Below are positions 1 through 10,050 of a stretch of DNA of 64,000 bases, in pieces (position 1 is the first letter of the stretch; each line of letters begins with the position of its first letter). Origin of the DNA: Oryzias latipes (Eukaryota > Chordata > Actinopteri > Beloniformes > Adrianichthyidae). Where the stretch lies: positions 18,178,355 through 18,242,354 of the forward strand of contig NC_019879.2 in assembly GCF_002234675.1 (NCBI RefSeq), written 5' to 3'. The notes beneath the pieces were generated by a model. It did not search any database. It was not told the origin of the DNA and worked only from the letters and a program-made list of their open reading frames with translations. The position numbers were made by a program, and so were the translations under genes.

Positions 1-877
1 TTGTTTTTGTTTTTTAAATACAAGCATCTTAAAAAGAAGAAGCCTAAATTGAGTAAATATAGCATTTATTAAAACAAATCAAAATAAATGATTGTGAAAA
101 TGTGAAGATTCCAGGAAGACATGTTTGTGTGTTGTGCATATTCATGTACCGATGCACAGAATATTGAAGCAAAAGCCTTGGCAAATGGACTTGTTCACAA
201 GCTGGTCCGGAAGGCTGTCAAAGCCCACATGGCCGGCTAGAGACAGGGGTCTTGCTCCTTTATCCTGTGAAATGCCAAGTGCAAGCATTAGGTCCGTTGT
301 TAGGGGGATGTTGCTTTATTTTTCTATGATCAGTACCAACCCAGCTGAAGGAAAAACAACACTCCAAATATCAGGGGACAAATATCTGAGCTGTCAGTGA
401 TTTTTATGACAAACTTTGTTGTTGTTGTTTTCGTTTGATTACTTGTAAGTGTTTGATTTCTTACCTTAAAACCAGCATAAAACTAGCATGACATGACTTT
501 GCAAAAATGGATCATTTAACGTTCAAATGTGCAAACACACAAGCAATTATGAGACAAATAGTTTGATTTACACAAACAAAGCTTCTTGCAGAAAGTTATG
601 CTAACCCCACTCGGACAATCTTGCTTTCATAAAACACGCAACACAGATTCTAAGAAAAAATTCACGTAAAATACAATAACAAACATAAAAAGTGCTCTGC
701 GAGTATGCCCTTTAGTTACTAAAAGCGTTAGCACTATTTTATAGTTTTAACTACCAAGTTTGAAAAACTTTTATGAAGTAAGGCTAGCTGGATGTGACTG
801 CATGTGTTAGCTTCGGACACTCCCTGCTCAGCTGTCAGGAACAGTCACTGGAAAACCACACAAAAAACAAAACTTAC
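1..877 (-). other. septin10 intron 1 (part), no other gene seen
   Basis: This AT-rich stretch lies downstream of the splice donor at 876-877 on the minus strand, so it should be the start of the first intron of the septin10-like gene. I looked for the next septin exon (the P-loop GxxGxGKS region) and did not find it, so it must lie beyond the left edge. The open frame at 125-400 shows no family resemblance and is probably chance. Confidence 0.5.
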
Positions 878-907
878 CGGCTGCCGAGCAACATCAGAAG
901 AAGCCAT
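878..907 (-). CDS. septin10: septin-10-like, first coding exon (partial gene)
   Basis: Read on the minus strand, ATG at 907-905 opens ten codons (MASSDVARQP), followed at once by a consensus donor (GTAAGT, 877-872). The peptide closely matches the start of vertebrate SEPTIN10 (MASSEVARH...) and resembles SEPTIN6 (MAATDIARQ...). Septins are filament-forming GTPases of the cytoskeleton; the GTPase domain would be encoded by later exons outside the window. Support also comes from the neighbour: in human, SEPTIN10 lies head-to-head with SOWAHC, and sowahc begins here about 1 kb away on the opposite strand. The exon ends in phase 0. The main doubt is the short length: ten codons plus a donor and synteny are the only evidence, and another septin of the 6/8/10/11 group is possible. 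Confidence 0.75.
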
Positions 908-1895
908 GGTTTCAGACTAAACTTAAAGGCGTCAATTAGGACAACTATTATTAATTAAAACTGGGGGAAAAAATCCGAGATGATGTCCTATGAAATCCAG
1001 AAAGAGCGCCGTTGAGTCTGCACTCGACGAATGAAAAGACGATACCAATCACAACAATGTAGAAATGAGGGTAAACGTTTGGTTTGGCAAACCGTTTTAA
1101 AACACGTAGTTCCATAAATGTCATAAATAGAGGTTATAGGAATATTTAAACTTTTAAACACGTTTTTCATCTTAAGACTTTATAAAAAATTTAACTAAAT
1201 ACAGCAACATGTTATGCTATGCTATAAATTTGTCCCTTTTGTGCAATGGTATAGCCCATGTGAATCTTCCCAGTCACTCCCAATTTTATAGTTATGTTTT
1301 CGAACGGAACAGAAATTTGGTAACTTTTCAAGGAACGATTCATTGTGAATTTTGTTTCTGACATTTTAATTTAAAAGTGTACCACGAGACCTCAAACGTG
1401 TTAACAACTGAAAACAAAAATCAATTGATTTGTTTAAATCTGGAAGTAAAAACGTATGTCCTCAAATCCAAACATGTTTTAACGCATTACAGTAATTTGT
1501 TCTTCCGGGAGTAATCAACAATTTGCTATTTTTAAGATGTTCAAACGGCGATGTTAGTGTCCACCAGCACATGCAGCTGTATTACGTGGATTTACGGCGC
1601 TATTTTTTATTTAGAGGTTTGGACACTCGTGATTACGAGGAGTCCCTAAATGCAACTCTTTGCAGTTTACGAGATTCTTCAAAAAAAAAAAAAGAAAGAA
1701 CAGCTCAAGCGCGACCCCTATCGTTCAATGCCCGCCACAGGTTTTCCAATGGAGGAAGGAGGAGGCCGGAGAGGATGCGATTCTTTGCTGCCACCGAACC
1801 AAGTGGATGAGCAGTACCATGAATGTATCCTGGGAAGTTAATGAGTAGCTGAGCCTGCGACTCTTTCCAGTCATTAAAGGAGGAAGAGGAGGGCG
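908..1895. promoter_or_regulatory. shared intergenic / promoter region of septin10 and sowahc
   Basis: About 990 bp separate two start codons that point away from each other, so both promoters and both 5' UTRs must lie here unless distant non-coding exons exist. An ETS-type core (CTTCCGG) is at 1502-1508. A run of about 14 A lies near 1681-1694, inside the probable sowahc 5' UTR. No clear TATA box was found for either gene. Open frames in this stretch on both strands do not resemble known proteins. Confidence 0.45.
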
Positions 1896-3983
1896 ATGGC
1901 ATCCCAGATCACGGAGGAAGCCGTGCAGGGGTTTCTGTCGGAAAGAGGAGGGAGGGTCCAACAGATGGAGCTGATGGATCATTTCTTATCTCTCCGTGGG
2001 TGTCATGACCAGTCAGACGAAGGGCTGCGGCGCATCGTCGACAGCCTGTGTTTGGTGAAGGTGGAGAACGGGGTGAAATATGTGTGTCTGAACGCGATGC
2101 GTTCGGACTCGGGCGGCCCGGACCACCAAGCGGAGTGCAACGGCAACATCCAAGAGGCGCTGGACAACAAACATGTGAACGGCAATCCTGAAAATGGAGT
2201 CCAAACAGGTGAGGGGAGAGGATGTTAATTTTTCCCTTTGCTGGATTTTTTTTTCAATTGTTTACATTTAAGTTTTTATGTTTTGTCGCAAGTGGTAAAA
2301 CGCTGTTTTGAAGCATAATTGTATTTATTTTATTTTATGTTTTAACTTTACATATTTTCACAACAGTTTTATTTTGAAAAATAACAGAATTATTTCAGCA
2401 GATATGGATATTATCTATGCAGAAAAATTACTGTGTGCATCTTTTAAAACATCACTACACATAAACTCTGTTGAAGTGGAAACCCCGTTTTATTCCTCTA
2501 CAGAGGCACCACTTGCCAGCTTGGACAATAACAAACAGTCAAACGACAACGAGAATGGGGCCAGGTCTCAGTGTAGAATCAACGCAAGGACGCCTGCTAC
2601 ATCTACAGGTGGAGGGGAGGTGAGGCTGAGGGACAGGAGGAGGCGAGAGTCGGCCCCAGTCATTGCTGTGCAAGATCTGGACCAGGGCCACCCTGCTGGG
2701 CCACACTGCCAGCAGGTGCGAGGGGCTCGCAGGGTTTCCAAGGGATCCCAAAGAGCCATCCTAACCAGCTGCTTGTCTGAAGACAGCGCACTGGAGGGAC
2801 TGGAGTCCATTGGGGATATTCACACACCCAAGGGCAGCCGCAGGAACTTTATAGAGCTGATGATGAGTACTTCTCCTCAGGTTGGAGTTTTTTTTTTCAT
2901 TGATTTTCTATATTTGCATATAAAAGTGCCAACAAATGTCAAGAACTTAGCTCTCACAGGTTCGCAGGTCGCTGATCAACCGTGGGCCCCGTGTCCGAGA
3001 CTCCCTGAGGAGCGAAGGTGACTCGGCGTCCCTCCTCTCCTCAGCCACCGATGAGGACTGTGCCTTGGTGACTTTGGACCCACTAGAGCACGAGTGGATG
3101 CTTTGCGCCTCAGACGGCATGTGGGAGAGTCTACAGCCGCTGTTGGCCGTGGAGCCCAGCCTGGTGGCCAAAAGGGACTTTGTTACGGGCTTCACCTGCC
3201 TCCACTGGGCGGCGAAGCAGGGCAAAGCCGAGCTGCTGTCCCAGCTGCTGGGCTTCGCCAAGAAGAACACCGTACCTTTGAATGTGAACGTGAGATCTAG
3301 TGCTGGATACACACCGCTGCACCTGGCTGCCATGCATGGTCACACACAGGTGGGTTGCAGGGAGTAGGAGACACTCAATTTGATCTCAAATAACCCACAT
3401 TTCTTTAAAAATAACATATTAAATTTACAAAAAGAGAATTGTTTTTCATTCTTTTATAATTTGCTGATGTATAGCCGGCATTTATAGAAGAGCAAATGCC
3501 CTTCACTGTGGTTGGCAGGTGGTTCGGCTGCTGCTGTCAGACTGGGAGGCAGACCCCGAAGCTCGGGATTACAGCGGGAGGCGAGCCATCCAGTACTTGC
3601 CCCCACCGCTGGCTGCTGACCTGCAGCAGGAAGGAGTGGTCACCTCACCGACCGCCGAGTCGGACGCCGAAAACGGCAGCGGAAGCAGAGGTGGAGGGCG
3701 AGGCTGGAAGCTGGCCAGAGTGCTGCAGGGCAACCTGAACCCTCTGCGGCGACTCCACCTGTCAGCTGAAGCGGCGGAAGAGCCGGCGGGGAGCGGGAAG
3801 GCCAAGGGGGCCCTGCAGAGGAAAACGTCCCTCAGCCGACTGAACGCCAAACTGCATCGTGGGCGCCACCGGGCCCAGATCATCCACAGCGCCTCCTTTA
3901 GGGACTCTGGAGAAGTGGAGATAGGAGAAGACGCAACCAGCAGTCCACTTCGCACTAGACCACTATCCAGCCTGTTTGGGTGA
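1896..3983 (+). CDS. sowahc: ankyrin repeat protein SOWAHC (sosondowah family), complete
   Basis: Four coding exons: 1896-2208, 2504-2880, 2960-3349 and 3519-3983. All introns are GT/AG, the phase is kept at each junction, and the total is 1545 nt (514 aa; human SOWAHC is about 525). Residues about 3-75 form the family's winged-helix-like N-terminus (EEAVQGFLSERGGR ... NGVKYVCLN). Residues 105-230 are low-complexity and basic. Residue 266 onward has the family signature LVTLDPLEHEWMLCASDG. Two ankyrin repeats follow: FTCLHWAAKQGKAELLSQLL (308-327) and YTPLHLAAMHGHTQVVRLLL (347-366), with a further degenerate repeat (RDYSGRRAIQYL). The rest is a basic, serine-rich tail. Function is poorly known; ankyrin repeats imply protein binding. 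Human SOWAHC is a single-exon gene, whereas this one has three short introns. The start matches the conserved N-terminus. Confidence 0.93.
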
Positions 3984-4799
3984 AGTACAACCAGCAAAAT
4001 AACCAGCATCTTTAAACAATTCCATTTCCACATCTCAGAGTTCCAATATTTCCTACAAATAAACAAAGATTTTTTTCTTTAGAAATGGTCACTTATTCTC
4101 CTGAGCTTTAATTTATCTTTGTTCCGAATGCAGTGAATAAGCTTTTTGCCAATCACACAAAAGGGAGGTCCCTCTTTTTACCCGTCAAACCCATTTCTTT
4201 AAATCCAAATCAGATCAGCGGATCTGCATATATTCAGCTTGTCCTAGTTGTTCTGTCTAGAAAGGCCTTGTTTAAAGAAAGTAGCAAAACATTAGGATTC
4301 TGTTCACACAAACCTAAAAATACCTTGATTATGTAGCCTTACTGTAGGTCAGAAGCACTTTGAAGTGGTTCCACACTTTTTCCTCCATAAAAAGCATCAG
4401 ATTTGTTTACAGAGTCATATATTTTTAGTTTTTCAAATGTGAATGATGTCCCTTTCCTGTGTTGGAGTGGTGCTGAAGCTTTCTTTTTATGGTACATTTC
4501 TGGAAAAATGGATTTATTTCATGAAAAACAGAGTTTAATATTTACTGTTCTTGTATTGATCAACCTGTTTGCACTCGTCACTTTGAAGTCTGTAGCTGAT
4601 TTAGGAATAGAACTACATAAACTAAATACACTTATAAAAAAGAACCCTTTTGTTTTCTGTTACACTTTTATTTTGCAGGTCTAATCGGTTATACAGACCT
4701 TAACCTCTCACTTATGGTTTTATTTCTTTGACACTGTTGTAAAAAAGTGTTTGCATCCAATACTGAGCAGTTTCACTGTATGTCAGTTGAAAGCACACA

Positions 4800-4850
<51 letters not shown>

Positions 4851-5247
4851 TTGTTTTCGATCTCCAGTGTACCTCAATTTCTGAAGCTGTTCTACTTTTT
4901 GTTTCTCTGTTGTGCATCTCCAAGCATGGCTCCTATAAATTTTCGTTTTGTTTTTTGTCATATTTTTTAACCTCGTATCTTTTCCATTCCTGCAACCCGA
5001 CATATAGAATTTAAATTCTGCAGTTGAGTCTTTAAAGCGTAAACCATCTTTGTTTAATATTTCCATCATGCGTCATCATCAGTGAATGTGTGCCATCCTG
5101 GGGGTTTTAATTTGGCATGAACAAAATCACGTTATCTCATTAGACTTCCTTAAATATGCCAACCTTCCTCACTCTGCAACATCCTGGATTTACTGAAGGA
5201 TGCCTTTTCAATTTTGTAATTTTTATAAAAAGAACTTGTGTAATAAA
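3984..5247 (+). other. sowahc 3' UTR with two candidate poly(A) signals
   Basis: An AATAAA lies 75 nt after the stop codon (4058-4063). A second is at 5242-5247, followed by GT-rich sequence. Either could end the transcript. No coding exon is seen between them. The sequence is T-rich and contains the TA microsatellite at 4807-4845. Confidence 0.45.
4807..4845. repeat. (TA)n microsatellite
   Basis: About 19 uninterrupted TA units directly after a short TG run. It lies in the probable sowahc 3' UTR or downstream flank. Confidence 0.97.
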
Positions 5248-6975
5248 ATGTCCTTTTCTGTGAGAGCCGTGCACCTCTGTTTTGTTTAAATGTAAATTCT
5301 TGTCTGTGAAATACTGTGATGCGTCTGTGCTGTGAAATCGTTACCAAGCAAACATTGTTCTTTAAACTGTTGGAAAATTTAAAAAAAAAGAAAGGGGGAG
5401 GGGGACATGAGTTTGCAGAAGATTGGAGTTTCTGTTGTCTGTTTTGGTGTGCTTTTTTTTTTTTTTTAGAAATGAGCGGCTCACGTTTAGTGCAATTTCA
5501 TCTGCTGTTGCTGCAGACACCCAGCGATTGTTCCTGCCCGTCGGTGCTAAATAATTGAATGAAGTGATGAGCCAGAGCTCGTTCAGCATCGACAGCAAAT
5601 CCACAGCTTCCTGTCCACAAGCTCACTCTTTGTGCAGCATCGACGTCTGCATGCTTTGTGTGTGTGTTTTTAAAAGACCTAAACTAAAACTCAGGGCGCT
5701 CTTGCTTCCATTTCATAGCCATTTATAGGATTTTTTATAACAGAATGTGATAGGAGAACAGGAAGTTCATTTTTGTTTTGTTTTGCATAGTTTCCATATT
5801 TTAAAGCCTTTTAACCTCAGAGTCCCTCTGAAAATGGTAGAATATATAAAAGGAAGTATAAATAAAGCTCCCAAGCTTTTCCCGGTGTGGGAGGGATGCG
5901 GTTCATTTTCAGCCAGCAGGCTCAGTCCTGAAACTGAACAGATAACCGGAGCTCTGATTATCCCCTGGAACAGTCCGTTCCTCCTATTTGACCAAGTCAA
6001 AATGTCTTTTCTAAAGCAGGATTACACGTAAACAGGCGTTATTTTGAAAGCTGAAGCCTTTTTATTTTAACAAATCCTTAACCAAAATGCAGTGCTGACA
6101 TGGTGAGATTTAGGTTGGTGTTGTGAAATCCACAGTGGCCTCGGGCAAATTATCAGCTCAATGGCCGTGGACTGGGACAGAACTGAGAGCCTCTCTGACT
6201 GAAGCCACTGACCTACATACACATTGGTGGGAGTAATGCCTGTTATGTAAATTCCTCTGCCATCTTTTCAGGGAAACCGTGCCGACCTTTTTTTTTTTTC
6301 CTTTTTTGCCCGGGGTCTTGTTGAGATCATTCATGTCCAGCTCGTCCACTTGTGCTGTTTTAAACCACTTCAATCACCAAATATATAACCCTTAGATTGT
6401 GAGTGATGCCAAAATGGGCCTCCATACACAAATATTTTTAGTTGCCCTTTTATCGTTTTGGTCATGTGACCCTTTGAAAATGCAGGGAAACAAGTTGAAA
6501 TAATAGGCTTGTTGGCTGAATACAATTAAGTCTGTTTGCTTAAACATTTAGGGTAATCTAAGGAAAGAAAGCAAACGGAAATCAAATCTGGTCAGTTTTT
6601 ATCTAATCCTGTCCATTTAAGTGACATACATATCAAATTCTGGAAATATTATCATATTTAAGCATAAAAATGAAGCCAAAGTGAGAAAAAAACACATTGG
6701 ATTGTAATCAATCAAAAGCAACAGGTAATAAAAGTTGTGCATCACTAAGAAGGCATGACTGGGGGTCACATAGATCTAGGAGCTTTACATGAAACTCACA
6801 GGTAGTTGTGGCCTTTGAGTCTGCTACCAAACAAGAAACAGATATTTAAATATGTGTACCGTCTATTTGTATAATGTCTTACTCCATTCCACCATAAAGT
6901 CTTCTTCTCTTTACCTCTAAAGCCTGCTGGCTTTGATTCTCTCTAATGTTTTATTTCTCTCTCTGTCTCTCTCTC

Positions 6976-7033
<58 letters not shown>

Positions 7034-7102
7034 AGCACCAGTGGCAGTTGATCAGATACAGAATTGTTATACAGATACACAATATATGATATATATTATA
7101 TT
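5248..7102. other. intergenic, no gene recognised
   Basis: AT-rich DNA between the sowahc 3' end and the inverted-repeat element at 7103. Only simple-sequence tracts and short chance open frames are visible. Confidence 0.6.
6955..7033. repeat. (CT)n followed by (AT)n microsatellite
   Basis: A CT tract with occasional GT interruptions (6955-7012) runs directly into an AT tract (7012-7033). It sits just upstream of the inverted-repeat element starting at 7103. Confidence 0.95.
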
Positions 7103-9017
7103 TATCCTCCTGAGAACCGAAGAAAAAAAGTGTCTTACAATTTCTGTTTTTTTGTGATTTCCTATCCATTTGGGCCTAAATAAACACCTTACAATTTAAA
7201 TTTTTTTAAAAATGTTTTTTTTATTTTAATTTCCCAACACGTCCACTGTAGAGGACAACAGGACGATATTTCTGTGAAAATAGAAGTTAATTTGGAAAAT
7301 CAGAAAAAAGGAGCAGATTAAATCTTTAGAGTGATATTCACCCAAAAAACATTACATTTTGTTCTAAAACAATAAAATTCAGCATCACTCTTTTGTTACT
7401 TGTTGGACCATCTGCTACAGAGGAAGATCGACCGCTAAATTGAGAGCTTTGCTTATTGGCTCAGCTCTCTCCTCACCGCAACGGACGGATACAGCGACCG
7501 CATAACTACGGACGCTGCTCCGATCCACCTGTCAATCTCATGCTCCTGTCTTCCCATACTCATGGACAAGACTCCAAGATATTTAAACTTCTCCACCTGG
7601 GGCAGGGACACTCTACCCACCAAGAGATGGCAAACTACCTTTCTTTGGTCGAAAACCATGGGCTCAGATTTAGCAGTGCTGACCCTCATCCCGGCCATTT
7701 CACACTCTACCACAAACCACTCCAATGCATGCTGGAGGTCCCGGCTTAATGAAGCCAACAGGACAACATCATCTGCAAAGAGCAGAGATGAAACCCTATG
7801 GTCCCCAAACCAGACCCCCTCCGGGCCCTGCCTGTGCCCTAGAAATTCTGTCCATAAAAACTATCAACAGAACCGGTGATAAAGGGCAGACCTGCTGGAC
7901 TCCAACGTGCACCGGGAACAGGTTTGACTTACTGCCGGCTATGCGAACCAAGCTCTTGCTCCGGTCATGCAGAGACCAGACAGCCCTCAGTAAGGCTCCC
8001 CGGACCCCATACTCCCATAGTTCCCTCCACAGGATACGGGGGACGGACGTGGTCGAACGCCTTCTCCAAATCCACAAAACACATCTGGACTGAATGAGCG
8101 AACTCCCGCATTCCCTCCAGCACCCTAGAGAGGGTGTAGAGCTGTTATACTGTTCCACGACCAGGACGGAAACCTAACTGTTGTTCCTGGATCTGAGGTT
8201 CCACTATCGGACCGACTGTCTTCTCCAGTACTGTGGCCTATTGACTTTCCTAGAGAGCCGGGGGTGTGTGATTCCCTGGTAGTTTGAACAAAACTAGATC
8301 AAAAACAGATCCTCAAAAATGTTATCAATGTACTGGGAAAAGTACGAGATTGAACTCCGGTATTCACAAACTTTGGCGTCATCTTGATAGGCAGGGCGCC
8401 CTGGTAGTACAGGTGTAAACCTCTTATGATGGACGTTTAAAAAACACAAAAAAATCAAGTTATTTAAAAAAAACAGTTATTTCTTCCTGAATCTCATCCT
8501 TTTTATCATCTCAAAGCTCCAAATCTGAATCTCTCTCAACTATCTGGTATAAAATCCTCTCTGCTTCACTTTTTTCTCCAAACATTATGTGCAGCAATTA
8601 AATACATTAAAATGGTCCCGGTGTCCTCTACAGTGGACATTCATTAAATGCCTGCTGTTTTAAAACCGAAAACATGAAACTTTTTTCAGATCTAAAAATA
8701 TTGTTCCTAACATGTTTATGACCAAGAATATATATAATTATCATGGTAAAAAAAGGAATAGATACATAATTTTTGACTTGCCTTTCACCTTTCCATAAAA
8801 TTAGGTAAATGGCATGGAAGCCATCTTTGTAGAGGTAAAACTTAAAGTTCCCAGCATGCAAACTCATCACATGACACATCAATGGAAAGCCCAGGATGTC
8901 CTCTACAGATTAAAGTAGGATTCGGAAAGGCATCTCTTAATTCCTTAGAAATATACAGATAAACAAAATGACCATTATAGAGGACATAAGTGAATGGGCC
9001 GGGTCTCAGGAGGATAT
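7103..9017. mobile_element. inverted-repeat DNA transposon, non-autonomous, with nested Rex3
   Basis: The left end (7103-7119, TATCCTCCTGAGAACCG) and the reverse complement of the right end (8999-9016) agree at all but one position, forming terminal inverted repeats. Inside, 7241-7256 and 8623-8638 are a perfect 16-bp inverted pair (GTCCACTGTAGAGGAC), and TAGAGGAC-like motifs recur near 8896 and 8975. No transposase is recognisable. The centre is occupied by a Rex3 fragment (7440-8290) that appears to have inserted later. Without Rex3 the element would be about 1.1 kb. Superfamily is unknown because no clean target duplication is visible. Confidence 0.65.
7440..8290 (-). mobile_element. Rex3 non-LTR retrotransposon, decayed reverse-transcriptase fragment
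   Basis: Minus-strand translation gives typical Rex3 (RTE-clade) reverse-transcriptase text in pieces: LWEYGVRGALLRAVWSLHDR, a QQVCPLSPVLLIVFMDRIS block, then AGMRVSTAKSEPMVFDQRKV and VEKFKYLGVLS. The DNA around 7875-7897 matches the conserved segment used to identify Rex3 in fishes with one difference. The frame breaks between the two long segments (7453-7758 and 7796-8158), and the catalytic FADD block is lost in the gap, so the copy is dead. Neither the 5' part of the protein nor an intact 3' end is present. Confidence 0.8.
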
Positions 9018-10050
9018 TATTTTTTTTAATATATAGTATAGCTTTTACCACAGTGTGTCGCTGTTTCTTCCCACCGCCACTAATAGCAGTTTCTCGTAGT
9101 TTCCTTGTCAGGTCAAAGTTCACTGGATGCGGAATCGGCGTACCACGGCTTTTTTCAATGAAATAGTTGTATGATATATATAGTTTGACTCTGCAGCGCC
9201 TGGCTCTCAGGCTCAGGAACTCTTTATACACCCAGACTTAAATGTTTGGCGAGTTGTTGTTAAAAATAACTAACGTTAGCCAACTCTTATGTAATAGCAG
9301 ACAGCTGCTACACTGGAGAAAAAAGGCATCTGTGGTGCTGGAGCTATCTAAGCTAACTACACGGTTCCCCGCCACGCAAACCATAGAGTAAGTGATTATG
9401 ACTGATGACTTTGTGCGAAAAGAATGACTTGGTGTGTTTGTGACGCTGTTTATCACGTTTCCCCTCATTATTATTGATTTACGATCCTAAATGTATTTCT
9501 GTTCGTTGCGTAGCATGATGGGTAGCTCAAGTTAGCGGTAACTTAGCTGATGTTTTGGTTTGGTATTCATTTATTTAAAGTACTTGTAAGTAATTATTTG
9601 CTAGTAAATTAAATATGTTCCCCCTGTATAGTATTATTCGTGTATAAATATGCTACTGATTTGATTCGAGTATTAAGAAAAAACATTGAATAGAATTGTA
9701 ACAGCTAGAGGTTAAGCTGAATAGCATCAATTAATTTGTTTATTTACAGACTTGAGGTCTACATATAAACACCACAACCATATATAACAGACAGTCATAT
9801 AGAATAAAATCACTAGTCAAAAAAAGTGAATATAACAACAATAATAGTGATTAAAAAAAAGAAATGTGTAGCATTGGGGACTGGCATACACAAGTCCTGT
9901 CTAAATCTGTCAGTTTTGTGGAATTCTCTTTATTTCTTTGTGATATTTTTGTTCTTGTTTTGGCTACAGGGTCTGCGTAGATGTGTGAACTAGCTTAGCT
10001 GGAAAATCTCTGATTTTTCTGGTCCTTGGGGCATCCTCACTCGTCTCTGA
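9018..10050 (+). promoter_or_regulatory. akap17a upstream region with probable non-coding 5' exon
   Basis: The akap17a start codon at 10051 is preceded by an acceptor-like TTTTGGCTACAG ending at 9969. This suggests that the coding exon starts near 9970 and that an untranslated first exon lies upstream, perhaps around 9200-9560. The exact transcription start cannot be fixed. A 129-codon minus-strand open frame (8842-9231) crosses the end of the transposon and resembles nothing I know. Confidence 0.35.

Noticed and set aside
1523..1902. Overlapping open frames upstream of sowahc on both strands
   Set aside because: They lie in the probable 5' UTR, run through a poly(A) tract and have no family resemblance; the conserved sowahc start is at 1896.
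2947..3333. 128-codon minus-strand open frame across sowahc exon 3
   Set aside because: It is the opposite strand of a clear ankyrin exon with conserved protein; the frame has no family resemblance.
8842..9231. 129-codon minus-strand open frame near the akap17a promoter
   Set aside because: It crosses the end of the inverted-repeat element and resembles no known protein; no splice or promoter context supports it.
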